A DNA stretch of 35,655 nt from a virus: IMG/VR virus record IMGVR_UViG_3300020057_000099, positions 1 to 35,655 of that record, one strand, 5' to 3'. Positions 22,128 through 30,620 of this stretch are shown here, one piece after another (position 1 is the stretch's first letter; every line of letters starts with the position of its first letter). A program made the position numbers and the translations under genes. The notes beneath the pieces are model-generated. The model was not told the origin of the DNA and did not search any database. It was given only the letters and a program-made list of their open reading frames with translations.

Positions 22128-22698
22128 GATAGGAATTATCGTGGGACACGAGGAGAACGCTCCTGGAGTAGTGGCGACTTTCCCCATAAACCTATCTGAA
22201 TACCACTTCAACAAAACTCTCTCTCTGGAAATATACAGAGCTGTGCAAGATGCTGGGTATGAATGCAGAGTTTTCTTGAGGGATAGGACTACACGCGATG
22301 GCGTCACCAAGGCTGTGAATTCGTGGATTAGTGATGATGACGGTGTTTCTGTAGAATTACATTTAAACGCGTTTGACGGCAAGACTCGTGGAACAGAAAC
22401 GCTCTATAGCGTCCATTCAGACGATAGCAAGATGCTGGCGCTCTTAGTCCAATCTCATGTGTGTGAGGCGCTAGGGCGTACTGGAAAGTCTAATCGTGGC
22501 TTGAAAATCTTGGAGTTCGGTGACAGAGGATCTTCTAATCTGAGAAAAATGGATCATCCGGCGTGCCTTGTGGAGCCAGTGTTTGCAGATAACAAAGATG
22601 ATGCTGCTCTACTCAGTTCGCAGCGTTTGCTGTATGCTGAGAGTATTGCTGAGTCCTGCATAGAGTTTTTGAAAAAATATAAGGAGACAGTTAAATGA
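22117..22698 (+). CDS. Endolysin: zinc-dependent N-acetylmuramoyl-L-alanine amidase (Amidase_3)
   Basis: A 193-residue amidase that cleaves the bond between MurNAc and the peptide stem. Zinc ligands and catalytic residues are visible: H11 in IVGHEENAPG, E28 in SEYHFNKTL, H82 in ELHLNAFDG and the catalytic Glu E153 in CLVEPVFADN. There is no signal peptide and no separate cell-wall binding domain, so it should need the holin to reach the periplasm. The ATG at 22117 is used; an upstream TTG is less likely. Its TGA overlaps the next ATG. Placement inside the fibre block, rather than with the lysis-like genes at the right end, is notable. Confidence 0.9.
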   Translation: MSGKIGIIVGHEENAPGVVATFPINLSEYHFNKTLSLEIYRAVQDAGYECRVFLRDRTTRDGVTKAVNSWISDDDGVSVELHLNAFDGKTRGTETLYSVHSDDSKMLALLVQSHVCEALGRTGKSNRGLKILEFGDRGSSNLRKMDHPACLVEPVFADNKDDAALLSSQRLLYAESIAESCIEFLKKYKETVK

Positions 22699-23039
22699 TT
22701 AAAATTTTATTGCTACTAAGCTTTGTGACATTCGGTGCGCAAGCGCAGAGTGTAATGCTACAATGCACTAACTTCACGATGACGGAAAATGCTACTGTAA
22801 ACTCGACCGCGTCGACATTAATTTTGTCTGCGAATCGATTTCGTAGATGTTTGACGATACAGAACAAGAGCACGACCGTCACTATGTATATTACTTTCGC
22901 CGCTGGTGGTGGCGCTACCGAGGGCATCGGTATTCCGGCTGGGGGAAACTGGGACCAAAACATTGCTAATGCGAATGCGATTTACGCACGTTCCGCTAGT
23001 GGTAGTTCGCAGACAATTGCAGTTATGTCGGGAGAATAA
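22695..23039 (+). CDS. Small exported protein (3 of 5)
   Basis: A 114-residue protein with a clear signal peptide (MIKILLLLSFVTFGAQA, cleavage expected before QSVML). The mature part is short and beta-rich with two cysteines (QCTNF, RRCLT) that could pair, and a Gly-rich stretch (FAAGGGATEGIGIPAGGNW). The RBS AAGGAG is well spaced. It starts within the endolysin stop (ATGA). The LTIQNKS...GIPAGG pattern resembles the small domain often seen at phage fibre or spike tips, but I cannot name it. Confidence 0.75.
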   Translation: MIKILLLLSFVTFGAQAQSVMLQCTNFTMTENATVNSTASTLILSANRFRRCLTIQNKSTTVTMYITFAAGGGATEGIGIPAGGNWDQNIANANAIYARSASGSSQTIAVMSGE

Positions 23040-23040
23040 A

Positions 23041-24111
23041 ATGTTTACAAAACTAATCACAACTCTGTTACTACTCACTTGTGCGACATCACATGCATAC
23101 CTCTCTCCCATGTTCGGTTATCCACTCCCAATCGGTGGGACAATTACGGGTGGAACTACTGGATCAGTTCTCTTCGTAAACCCCACTGGGATACTCGCGC
23201 AAGACAACGATAACTATTTTTGGGATAACACCAACAAACGATTAGGCATTGGCACGCCGACACCAGCCAGCAAACTTGACGTCGTCGGAGTTATAAACGG
23301 AACTTCATCTATCATTAGTGGTGACACCATTTACTCTCCAAATGGACTCTCTAATTCCAGCACTAGCAGCAATGCTTATGTTCAAACCATAACGACTGGC
23401 ACTTTAATTACTAGAGACGCAGCTGATGCAAATCCTGCTGCGATCGTGCAACAAGTTCATGCAAGCAGCACCGGAGATGTTTTACAACTTAAGAACAATG
23501 CCTCTACCCTGATGACCGTTAAGCAAGGCGGTAGCGTTGGTATTGGCATTACGGCTCCAAGCTCTCTTGTCCACGTCCGGCAAACAGTAGACAGTGTAGT
23601 AACGGCTACGCCTATAGGCCTAAACGTTGATTCAGTCGGAGCGGCTGGTGAGTTAACAGCAGCTAGCAGCGTACAAACATTTGCACAAATTGCGCCGATA
23701 ATTAACCAAACTAGCACGGCAGGTTACACAGCGTTAAAAATTAACCCAACAGAAACCAGCACAGGCAGTGGTGTAAAACTACTTGCTGATTTTCAAGTCG
23801 GTGCAGCTTCAAAATTTTCTGTAAACAATTTCGGCAAAATCGCAATGGACGCGACAAACACAGCAGGCGGCACAACAGGCGCTCAAACTATTAACAAGCC
23901 TTCGGGAACTGTTAACTTTGCAGCGGCAGCATCGTCGCTCGTTGTTACAAATTCTTTAGTCACAACAAGTAGCATCGTTCATGCAATGGTTAGAACCAAT
24001 GACTCGACGGCAATAGTTAAAAACGTTGTACCTGCTGCCGGCTCATTTACGATAACATTAAACGCATCTGCAACAGCTGAAACATCAGTTGGCTTTGTAG
24101 TTTTTAACTAA
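23041..24111 (+). CDS. Fibre-like protein with Sec signal peptide (4 of 5)
   Basis: A 356-residue protein. MFTKLITTLLLLTCATSHA is a signal peptide with cleavage after SHA. The mature part has the motif DNYFWDNTNKRLGIGTPTPA, a repeat-type segment common in phage and bacterial fibre/adhesin proteins, then Ser/Thr/Gly-rich beta-helix-like sequence to the end. The ATG at 23041 is preceded by GGGAGAA; a longer frame from 22906 lies inside the previous gene and is rejected. Confidence 0.8.
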   Translation: MFTKLITTLLLLTCATSHAYLSPMFGYPLPIGGTITGGTTGSVLFVNPTGILAQDNDNYFWDNTNKRLGIGTPTPASKLDVVGVINGTSSIISGDTIYSPNGLSNSSTSSNAYVQTITTGTLITRDAADANPAAIVQQVHASSTGDVLQLKNNASTLMTVKQGGSVGIGITAPSSLVHVRQTVDSVVTATPIGLNVDSVGAAGELTAASSVQTFAQIAPIINQTSTAGYTALKINPTETSTGSGVKLLADFQVGAASKFSVNNFGKIAMDATNTAGGTTGAQTINKPSGTVNFAAAASSLVVTNSLVTTSSIVHAMVRTNDSTAIVKNVVPAAGSFTITLNASATAETSVGFVVFN

Positions 24112-24120
24112 GGAGATTTC

Positions 24121-24438
24121 ATGCCAGATATTAAAATCGTAGATTCAAGTGTAGTAGAAGCCGTAGTACAAGCGCCCGTAATTTATTCCTCAGTCGTTGT
24201 GGGTGAGATAGAAGCTGATTTGAACCTTAAATCAGAAAAGATTGTAACGTTTTATCAAGCGTGTGTGAAAGTTAGTTTCTTGCTCAAACAAAACGATAAG
24301 CCAGATATCACAGTAATTAGATCAGAGTGTATCGGCTTACCAAGCGAGAACAAAGTATTGTCTATAAATGAAGCTTTCGTGCAGGAACTTGTTGCGCAAA
24401 TGCTGGTAGAAGTAAAAGCAGAGTACGGAATAGTTTAA
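24121..24438 (+). CDS. Hypothetical small protein in fibre block
   Basis: A 105-residue acidic protein without a signal peptide (MPDIKIVDSSVVEAVVQAPV...) with a good AAGGAG RBS. It could be a chaperone or attachment protein for the neighbouring fibres, judged only from position and lack of export signal. Confidence 0.65.
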   Translation: MPDIKIVDSSVVEAVVQAPVIYSSVVVGEIEADLNLKSEKIVTFYQACVKVSFLLKQNDKPDITVIRSECIGLPSENKVLSINEAFVQELVAQMLVEVKAEYGIV

Positions 24439-24464
24439 ACTTTAATTAAAAGGAGAAAAAATTT

Positions 24465-24938
24465 ATGAAAGAACTTAATGTAAGCGCAATGCAATTTATG
24501 AGGGCAGCCACAATGGAAGCCACAACGTCGTCAACAACCCCAGTTGGCACAGTGACAACGCTGACCAGCACTACGGCTACGATCGCAAACTTAAACGCGA
24601 CCACGTCCGTTGTTGGGACTACTACTGTCACTGGATTAAAACTTGCGTTCCAAACAGGCACATTAGACGTTGTAGCAACAAGTGCTATGTACGGGATTCA
24701 AGTTGATCCTACTGGCGCAGCCAAAACAGTTACTCTTCCTGCTGCCTCTGCGCACGCTGGTCGTGTTTATGTTATCTCCGACAAAGCAACTGGCAACAAC
24801 TTAACCATCACGCCTAACGGTTCAGATACGGTTGATGGATCTGCAACGCTTGTACTTAATGCTGCAAAAGAATGCGCAACCATTATGTCCGATGGCGTAT
24901 CCAACTGGATTCTTATTGTTAACGTAGGTATCTCGTAA
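24465..24938 (+). CDS. Fibre-like beta-rich protein without signal peptide
   Basis: A 157-residue protein, Thr-rich near the start (ATTSSTTPVGTVTTLTSTTA) and then with TKVTLPAAS-type and SDKATGNNLTITPNGSDTVD motifs typical of the C-terminal domains of phage tail fibres. RBS AAAAGGAG. Unlike its neighbours it has no signal peptide. It may be a fibre tip or a fibre-associated protein. Confidence 0.7.
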   Translation: MKELNVSAMQFMRAATMEATTSSTTPVGTVTTLTSTTATIANLNATTSVVGTTTVTGLKLAFQTGTLDVVATSAMYGIQVDPTGAAKTVTLPAASAHAGRVYVISDKATGNNLTITPNGSDTVDGSATLVLNAAKECATIMSDGVSNWILIVNVGIS

Positions 24939-24949
24939 TTAGTTAATTA

Positions 24950-24969
24950 AGAGGGGCAAGTGTCCCTCT
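24950..24969 (+). terminator. Short hairpin between fibre genes
   Basis: AGAGGG (24950-24955) / CCCTCT (24964-24969) with an 8-base loop, followed by AGTTTAATTT. A weak terminator or mRNA end signal. Confidence 0.5.
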
Positions 24970-24992
24970 AGTTTAATTTGGGGGAGGGATTA

Positions 24993-25814
24993 ATGAAGAG
25001 ATTATTTCTTCTGTTATTATCTTGCAATGTTTTCGCCGTGACTACGCCAAATATGCTGCTTTCTAGCCCTGTCGTTGGTGACACGAATTATCCGACTCAA
25101 ATAACAACATCTCTTAGCCTTATCGATGCTCACGATCATACGACTGGCAAAGGGGTTCAGGTAGGTTCTGGCGGCTTAGCGGCTGGATCTGTAGTTGCTA
25201 GCACCATTGGAACAAGTGCAGTTACCACTGTAAAAATACAAGATACAGCAGTTACCACTGCGAAGATAACAGACTTGAACGTGACCACAGCGAAGATTAA
25301 TGCTTTGGCGGTTACTACAGCTAAGATTAATGATCTGGCGGTTACTACTGGGAAGATAGCTGATCTGGCGGTTACGCAGGGCAAGAGGGCGGCATTGGGG
25401 CAGCAGTTAAGTTCTGGTAGTGGAACCTTTAGCACGACATCATCATCTTTTGTAGATGTAACAAATTTAACCGTGACGATTACAACAACCGGAAGACCTG
25501 TTTTCCTTAGTTTAGGTGGTGCTGCAACTGGTACTATACCAGGTCCTTCCGCTGGATGTAGCCACGGCAGTTCAGATACGGCAATATGCAAATTTGCCTA
25601 CCTTAGAGATGCATCACCAAGTGTGGGAGAAAACACTGTTACTGCTAGAGCCCTTGGTGCAACAGCAGTCAAAAACTTTATCCCATGTTCAAGTTTTTCC
25701 CATATAGACGTAGTTGCTGCTGGAACATACACATATAAATTTCAAGCGGCAGCTGTAGGTTCTGGTTCCGCTGCTGAAGTTTCGGAATGCAAACTAACCG
25801 CCTATGAGCTTTAA
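24993..25814 (+). CDS. Fibre-like protein with Sec signal peptide and decapeptide repeats (5 of 5)
   Basis: A 273-residue protein. MKRLFLLLLSCNVFA is a signal peptide with cleavage after VFA. Then LIDAHDHTTGKGVQV, a motif very common near the start of phage tail fibres and collars, and about six 10-residue repeats of the type AVTTAKINDL (25205-25380), forming a trimeric shaft. The C-terminal domain has four cysteines (AGCSHG, AICKF, IPCSS, SECKL). The start at 24993 is favoured over an upstream GTG-like start because GGGGGAGGG precedes it. Confidence 0.82.
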   Translation: MKRLFLLLLSCNVFAVTTPNMLLSSPVVGDTNYPTQITTSLSLIDAHDHTTGKGVQVGSGGLAAGSVVASTIGTSAVTTVKIQDTAVTTAKITDLNVTTAKINALAVTTAKINDLAVTTGKIADLAVTQGKRAALGQQLSSGSGTFSTTSSSFVDVTNLTVTITTTGRPVFLSLGGAATGTIPGPSAGCSHGSSDTAICKFAYLRDASPSVGENTVTARALGATAVKNFIPCSSFSHIDVVAAGTYTYKFQAAAVGSGSAAEVSECKLTAYEL

Positions 25815-25817
25815 CCC

Positions 25818-28121
25818 ATGCCAACACTGAACTTTAATGATTTTAATGGTGGAGTTACAGAGAGTCCAATTGACTGTAATCCCACGCAATATGAGCAGGC
25901 AAATAACTTTCTAATCACACAAGATAAGAAACTGGAGCCACGCTATGGATCATCTAGAGATAGTACGTCAGCATCATTGGTCCCAGGATCTGTTACTCGC
26001 ATTGGCGCTCTTATTTCTTTTCGCGATATTATTTTTAAACAGAGAGTGAATGATCTGCATTATGTGCAATCAGGTGTAATGAGCACACTTGTCGGGCCAA
26101 CGGGTAACGCTGTTTATCCGTCTGCAACAGTTTCTAACATCCCAAGCTGGGGATTATGGAACATGCATTTTATGACAGTCAATGATGACCCCTTAAATCG
26201 ACCACAAAAGGTGTTTCTAAACACAAGTGGTAATCCTGTTTTACTTAATCTTGGATTACCTATTCTTGCGTCTGCTCCCAATGTTGTATTGACAGCTGGT
26301 GGATCATCTTTAAGTTATCTGTATAAGTTCTTTTATAAGCACACTTATGTTCGTGAGGGTAACGTTACCTTTGAAGAGACAGGGCAAACGTCTGCAACAT
26401 TGACAGTTGCAAGTGCTGGTGCCGCAGCAATCGCGGGCGGTGCTCCGGCTAGCATTACTGTTATTCCAGTTTTGGCAAACGGGTTATATGACAACTTTGC
26501 CACAACTGAAATAACAGTACAGATTTACAGGACTGCAAACGCTGGTACTGAATATTATAAAGTGGGAGAGGTTACTAATGGTACCACTACTTTCTCAGAC
26601 ACAACGGCAGACGCAGCCTTGTTATTAAACGATCTTATTTACACCGCTGGTGGGATTGCTGAGAATACGCAGCCACCACAATGCAAGAGTATTCATTGCA
26701 CAGAGCAGTTTGCATATTTTGTTAATATTTTAGAGGGTGGAGAGACACTATCTAATGAAATAAGACAATCCAAGGCTAACAGGCTTTATGCTGCTCCTGC
26801 TGACTTCTCTGAGTCAGTGGATGATGAACTTGTAGCAGTAAGCTCTGTTAGGTCTATTCCTATAGTATTTGGTAAGAACTCTGTTTATAGAATAGACGGT
26901 TTCTTTGACGACTTCGGTCGTGGGGGTATGAATGCGGTTAAGATATCTGATACGACAGGTTGTAATTCTCCTTTATCTATTGTGCAAACCCTGGATGCTT
27001 TGTTCTTTGCTGGCACAGATGGTTTTTATACGACCGATGGCTACAAGGTAATTAAGATATCCAACCAGGCTGATAAAATTTATCAGCAAGCTACAGTTAC
27101 CTCTACGCAAAGAAATAGAATATACGGAATATTTCAAAAGAGTCAGAGCAGAATTTGGTGGGCACTTAATCCAAGCAATGGGGTAGATAACGATACTCTT
27201 TTTATATTCGATCTAAGATTTGGTATTTCTTCGGAGGTTCCTTACACAAACGCCAATGGGGTGAGGCTTGATTCTTCGTATGCAGCTCTTTCCACACAAT
27301 GGACGGCAAGCTCCATGACTTATCTGAACGGATACATTTATCGCGCTCAAAGTAATGGCTACACAATGAGGCACGATCCAATTGCTTTTACAGATGAGTA
27401 TATAAATGCAGACTCTTTGTGGGTACAGCAGCCAATTCAATATGATTTCAAGAGCGCCATTTTCTCATGTGCTAATCCTAGTGTTAAGAAATTTGCCTCA
27501 AAGGTATCTATCGTTGCTGAAAACGTCGCCAATCTTTCTTGCTTAATTCAGTCAGATAACGACAAGAAACAAAGCTACTCTAATTGTGATGTTATTTGGG
27601 TGAAGTCCCACGTCCAATGGGGGGATAGCTTCTGGGGTGATCCCATTCTATGGACTGGTGACACCGAAATTATAAAGCAGATTAGGTACTTGCCACAGTC
27701 TGGTGGATTGCGTTTTGTTTATAAACAAATAAGGTTTAAAAATGCCTACACAAACATTTCATCTAGCGATTTAAGATCTACATGCGCAGTTGCAAGCGGA
27801 ACAACGGTAAAGACTTTGATTATTCCGTCACCTAAAACATTTCCACCAGATTGCACTGATTACTATATCAGCGTTGAGAATACGGTTGGATCTGGAATTT
27901 ACAGTAATGATTTGCTTATTTTAAGTAATGTCGATTCAAAAACGATTACCGTTAACGACCCTTCTCAGGTTCTTACAGTAGGGGTCGATAAACGATGGGT
28001 CATCAAGGGGTTTGCTAAAGGGGACGTTCTTAAGATTTTATCTTGGAGCCTGTACTTTGAAAACCTAAGCAGCGGCTCTTTGGTACCGTACCTTGGTGAG
28101 CTTGGCGGTAATGCTGTATGA
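25818..28121 (+). CDS. Tail nozzle / hub protein (T7 gp12-like)
   Basis: A 767-residue protein starting MPTLNFNDFNGGVTESPIDC, the usual N-terminus of podovirus nozzle or tail-tube B proteins. It has beta-propeller-like repeats (VVFGKNSVYRIDG, ALFFAGTDGFYTTDGYKVIK, RNRIYGIFQKSQSRIWWALN). Long and mostly beta, without signal peptide or membrane segment. It probably forms the tail nozzle at the tip of the short tail. No RBS is seen; it starts three bases after the previous stop and may be coupled. Confidence 0.75.
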   Translation: MPTLNFNDFNGGVTESPIDCNPTQYEQANNFLITQDKKLEPRYGSSRDSTSASLVPGSVTRIGALISFRDIIFKQRVNDLHYVQSGVMSTLVGPTGNAVYPSATVSNIPSWGLWNMHFMTVNDDPLNRPQKVFLNTSGNPVLLNLGLPILASAPNVVLTAGGSSLSYLYKFFYKHTYVREGNVTFEETGQTSATLTVASAGAAAIAGGAPASITVIPVLANGLYDNFATTEITVQIYRTANAGTEYYKVGEVTNGTTTFSDTTADAALLLNDLIYTAGGIAENTQPPQCKSIHCTEQFAYFVNILEGGETLSNEIRQSKANRLYAAPADFSESVDDELVAVSSVRSIPIVFGKNSVYRIDGFFDDFGRGGMNAVKISDTTGCNSPLSIVQTLDALFFAGTDGFYTTDGYKVIKISNQADKIYQQATVTSTQRNRIYGIFQKSQSRIWWALNPSNGVDNDTLFIFDLRFGISSEVPYTNANGVRLDSSYAALSTQWTASSMTYLNGYIYRAQSNGYTMRHDPIAFTDEYINADSLWVQQPIQYDFKSAIFSCANPSVKKFASKVSIVAENVANLSCLIQSDNDKKQSYSNCDVIWVKSHVQWGDSFWGDPILWTGDTEIIKQIRYLPQSGGLRFVYKQIRFKNAYTNISSSDLRSTCAVASGTTVKTLIIPSPKTFPPDCTDYYISVENTVGSGIYSNDLLILSNVDSKTITVNDPSQVLTVGVDKRWVIKGFAKGDVLKILSWSLYFENLSSGSLVPYLGELGGNAV

Positions 28122-28450
28122 AGTTTGAAGGGCTATTATTAAACGAACTTGTAGACAGGAAACAGCAAGAAAACTTCCAACGTCTTCAAAACTATCTTAG
28201 CGCAGAACCAATAAGTAACGGGCAGTGGAGTTTTCTAGAACTAAAGTTTGTTGCCAACGCGACAAACTTCAGACAGAGGGTTTCCTTAAGCTTTGCACCG
28301 AAAGACGTAATAGTGACTAGTCTTCGCGGGCCTGGTGCTGTACAATTTAATTACTCCCTGTTCACAAAGGATTTCCTTGACCTTACGATAACGGGGACAA
28401 GTGCTGTGCCAACGGTAATAAGATTTTTATTCGGGACTCTGGAGGGGTAA
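28118..28450 (+). CDS. Small tail or neck protein
   Basis: A 110-residue protein (MKFEGLLLNELVDRKQQENF...FGTLEG) starting in an ATGA overlap with the nozzle gene. Short helix first, then a beta-rich body (SLSFAPKDVIVTSLRGPGAV). It lies between nozzle and adaptor and is probably a small neck/tail component. No family named. Confidence 0.65.
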   Translation: MKFEGLLLNELVDRKQQENFQRLQNYLSAEPISNGQWSFLELKFVANATNFRQRVSLSFAPKDVIVTSLRGPGAVQFNYSLFTKDFLDLTITGTSAVPTVIRFLFGTLEG

Positions 28451-29194
28451 TTGCAATTTTTCACACTTTCCGATCTCATCGAAAAACTAAATGCACGCTT
28501 AAACCTAAGCGGCGAAACGTTTATCACTACAGCAGAAAAAATTGAATACATAAACGAGGGCATCAAAGAGGCTGAAGCAGAAATCCACAAAATGGATTTA
28601 GAAGATAATTATTTTCGCGCATCACAGCCACTAGAGCTTGCTGTAGATCAATCTTCTTATGGATTGCCTACTAATATTTACGCCAATAAAATTCTCAAGA
28701 TTATTTATTCATCTGGTGGAACGATTTATGAAATTCGCAGGTTACGCAGAAGAAATAATTCTTCGGTTGAAGAACAAATTGCTAATATCGCTGCCAATGG
28801 TTCATCGGATAGTTACCAGTATTATGTAAATAATGATTCCGCAGCGTTTGGGAATGAGATTGTTCTTACTCCTACTAGCAGAGAGACAAGTTCTACCGCT
28901 GCCAAGATTTGGTATATACGCCAAGCAAACGTGTTGGCGGTAGATGCAGACATCTGCGACATTCCAGAATTTTATTACTTTGTTCTGCAATACGCTAAGG
29001 TTATGTGCTTACGAAAAGAATTCACCGGATCTACTATTCCAGAAGGTGATTTCATTGAGTTGCAGAGATTAAGAAAATTAATGATTTCGACTCTAGAGGA
29101 AATGGTTCCTGATGAGGACAATAAGATAGATCAAGATACGCAATTCTATGATGACTTTAATTCTTGGAATTCCGGCTTCGGAGGAGATTACTAA
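28451..29194 (+). CDS. Head-to-tail adaptor protein
   Basis: A 247-residue protein with a TTG start directly after the preceding TAA, with GGAGGGG just upstream. The start MQFFTLSDLIEKLNARLN and EKIEYINEGIKEAEAEIHKM are typical of podovirus adaptor/gatekeeper (T7 gp11 / DUF6682-like) proteins; a hydrophobic middle (DIPEFYYFVLQYAKVMCLRK) and acidic C-terminus follow. It likely docks to the portal and to the nozzle. The use of TTG is supported by the RBS spacing. Confidence 0.75.
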   Translation: MQFFTLSDLIEKLNARLNLSGETFITTAEKIEYINEGIKEAEAEIHKMDLEDNYFRASQPLELAVDQSSYGLPTNIYANKILKIIYSSGGTIYEIRRLRRRNNSSVEEQIANIAANGSSDSYQYYVNNDSAAFGNEIVLTPTSRETSSTAAKIWYIRQANVLAVDADICDIPEFYYFVLQYAKVMCLRKEFTGSTIPEGDFIELQRLRKLMISTLEEMVPDEDNKIDQDTQFYDDFNSWNSGFGGDY

Positions 29195-30076
29195 ATGGCT
29201 CAATCATGGTGGGATAAATACGGGAAACCTGCTCTTTCTGTTATTAATCCAATTGCTAGAACTGCTGCTGTTGTTGGTGGAGTAAAGAAAGCCGTAAGTA
29301 ATCCAGGGCAGCTTCAAAACGCCTATACTGCCATTAATCCAATTGGTGGCGTAGGGCTTGCTTTAGGGAAGAAATTACTTCCTAGCTCACTAGGTGGGGG
29401 TGCTCCACAGGGAGCCGCTCCACAGGGAGCCGCTCCACAGGGGCAATCAGTAACGGAGATGGCTCAAGGGGCACCACAATTTCAGGGAAACGTTGGCGGT
29501 ATCTACTCTCAATATGGACTCAATCAGGGTCCTAACACTCAGGGACTTGAAGCTATTCGCGCTCAATCTCTAGCAGCTCCTGGTCAATCGGCTTGGGGTC
29601 AATATGCTAGGGCACAACAAGAGGATCAGACACAGCAACAATTGGGTCAAGGCAACGTTTATAATCAAAGTCAGCTTAACACTGGGTTAAGTAACCTGGC
29701 TGGTTCTGGCGGTCTTTCTGGTGGCGCTCGTGAGAGATTATCCCAAAGAGCTATGGAGCAAGGGTCGGTCACACGTCAACAAGTTCTAGGACAGGGTAGA
29801 CAGGCGCAAATGGGCATTGATACCCAAGCCGAACAGATGAGACAATCCTCTTTAATGGGTCTGCCTGGTATGGAGAATCAATACATGGCGACTAAGCTTG
29901 GACTTACACAGCCTCTTCAACAAGAGAACATGGCACAGCAACAGTTTAACTTGGATAGATATAAAACGCTTATGCAAGCGCAATCGGCACAAACACAAGC
30001 GGCGGCTGAAACTGCTTCTGCGAATAAAAAAGGATTTTTGGAGAAGGCTGGGGATTTTTTAAATCCATTTGATTGA
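29195..30076 (+). CDS. Internal/ejection-type virion protein, Gln/Ala-rich
   Basis: A 293-residue protein: MAQSWWDKYGKPALSVINPI, a Gly-rich segment with APQGA repeats, then a long Gln/Ala/Gly-rich helical stretch and the C-terminus FLEKAGDFLNPFD. Such sequence, between adaptor and large injection-type genes, is typical of podovirus internal virion proteins ejected with the DNA. RBS GGAGGAG before the ATG. A 15-bp tandem repeat (29402-29444) encodes the APQGA units. Confidence 0.65.
   Translation: MAQSWWDKYGKPALSVINPIARTAAVVGGVKKAVSNPGQLQNAYTAINPIGGVGLALGKKLLPSSLGGGAPQGAAPQGAAPQGQSVTEMAQGAPQFQGNVGGIYSQYGLNQGPNTQGLEAIRAQSLAAPGQSAWGQYARAQQEDQTQQQLGQGNVYNQSQLNTGLSNLAGSGGLSGGARERLSQRAMEQGSVTRQQVLGQGRQAQMGIDTQAEQMRQSSLMGLPGMENQYMATKLGLTQPLQQENMAQQQFNLDRYKTLMQAQSAQTQAAAETASANKKGFLEKAGDFLNPFD
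29402..29444 (+). repeat. 15-bp in-frame repeats (APQGA)
   Basis: GCTCCACAGGGAGCC occurs twice exactly and once partially, encoding APQGA units. Confidence 0.85.
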
Positions 30077-30090
30077 AGGAGATTTTGAAA

Positions 30091-30126
30091 ATGATTAAAT
30101 TTGGAGGTGTGTCATCGATCCTATAA
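30091..30126 (+). CDS. Eleven-codon minigene with strong RBS
   Basis: GAAGGAG precedes ATG at 30091, which reads MIKFGGVSSIL and then TAA. The next gene's frame is open from 30099 and has no RBS for its first ATG at 30141. So this may be a coupled leader, or the two may once have been one reading frame separated by an indel. Confidence 0.35.
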   Translation: MIKFGGVSSIL

Positions 30127-30140
30127 CTATTGCAGCAATA

Positions 30141-30620
30141 ATGGCAGCTCTTGGCGGAGCCAAGGGTTACGCTGATACAAAAACAAATAGAGAGCAGAAA
30201 CTCTTGCAAGCTAAGCAACGTCCTTATGGGATGTACTCTGGCTATTATGGAAAAGATCCAGACACTAAAGGAGACATCCTTGGTGGCGTTGTCGCTGGTG
30301 GCACGCAAGGATTTATGCTGGGAAAGAGTCTTGAGCAATCTGAACTTATGAACAAGCTTATGACTGCGGAGACAGCTAATCAGTTGGCTCAGTCTAACTC
30401 TAACTCTAACTCTAACTCTAACTCTAACTCCATGACTCCTCCATTATCTAAAACCAATAACTTTGGTAGCCCTATGATTATTCAAGAGGGACAAGCACAG
30501 CCAGTTAGCGGGTTATATGATTATTACCAGGGTCCATTAAGATCAGCGCCACAAAAGGATCAATACCAAGTGGCAGATTACATGTTGGGTCCACAAAGGG
30601 CAGCGAGAGGCAGGTATTAA
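30141..30620 (+). CDS. Small virion-associated hypothetical protein with SN repeats; start unclear
   Basis: A 159-residue protein from ATG 30141 (MAALGGAKGYADTKTNREQK...). The frame is open upstream to 30099 and reads IDPITIAAIMAALGG from an ATC at 30114, which is six bases after GGAGG. DPITI...AAL is a familiar start for phage internal proteins, so the true start may be upstream at a non-standard codon or in a frame shifted by an indel. The middle has GGVVAGGTQGFMLG (hydrophobic Gly-rich) and six TCTAAC repeats encoding (SN)n at 30393-30428. Probably an ejection-type accessory protein by neighbourhood. Confidence 0.6.
   Translation: MAALGGAKGYADTKTNREQKLLQAKQRPYGMYSGYYGKDPDTKGDILGGVVAGGTQGFMLGKSLEQSELMNKLMTAETANQLAQSNSNSNSNSNSNSMTPPLSKTNNFGSPMIIQEGQAQPVSGLYDYYQGPLRSAPQKDQYQVADYMLGPQRAARGRY
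30393..30428 (+). repeat. Six TCTAAC hexamers in frame
   Basis: Six exact copies of TCTAAC encode Ser-Asn pairs. The preceding AGTCTAAC gives one more Ser. A likely slippage hotspot. Confidence 0.95.
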
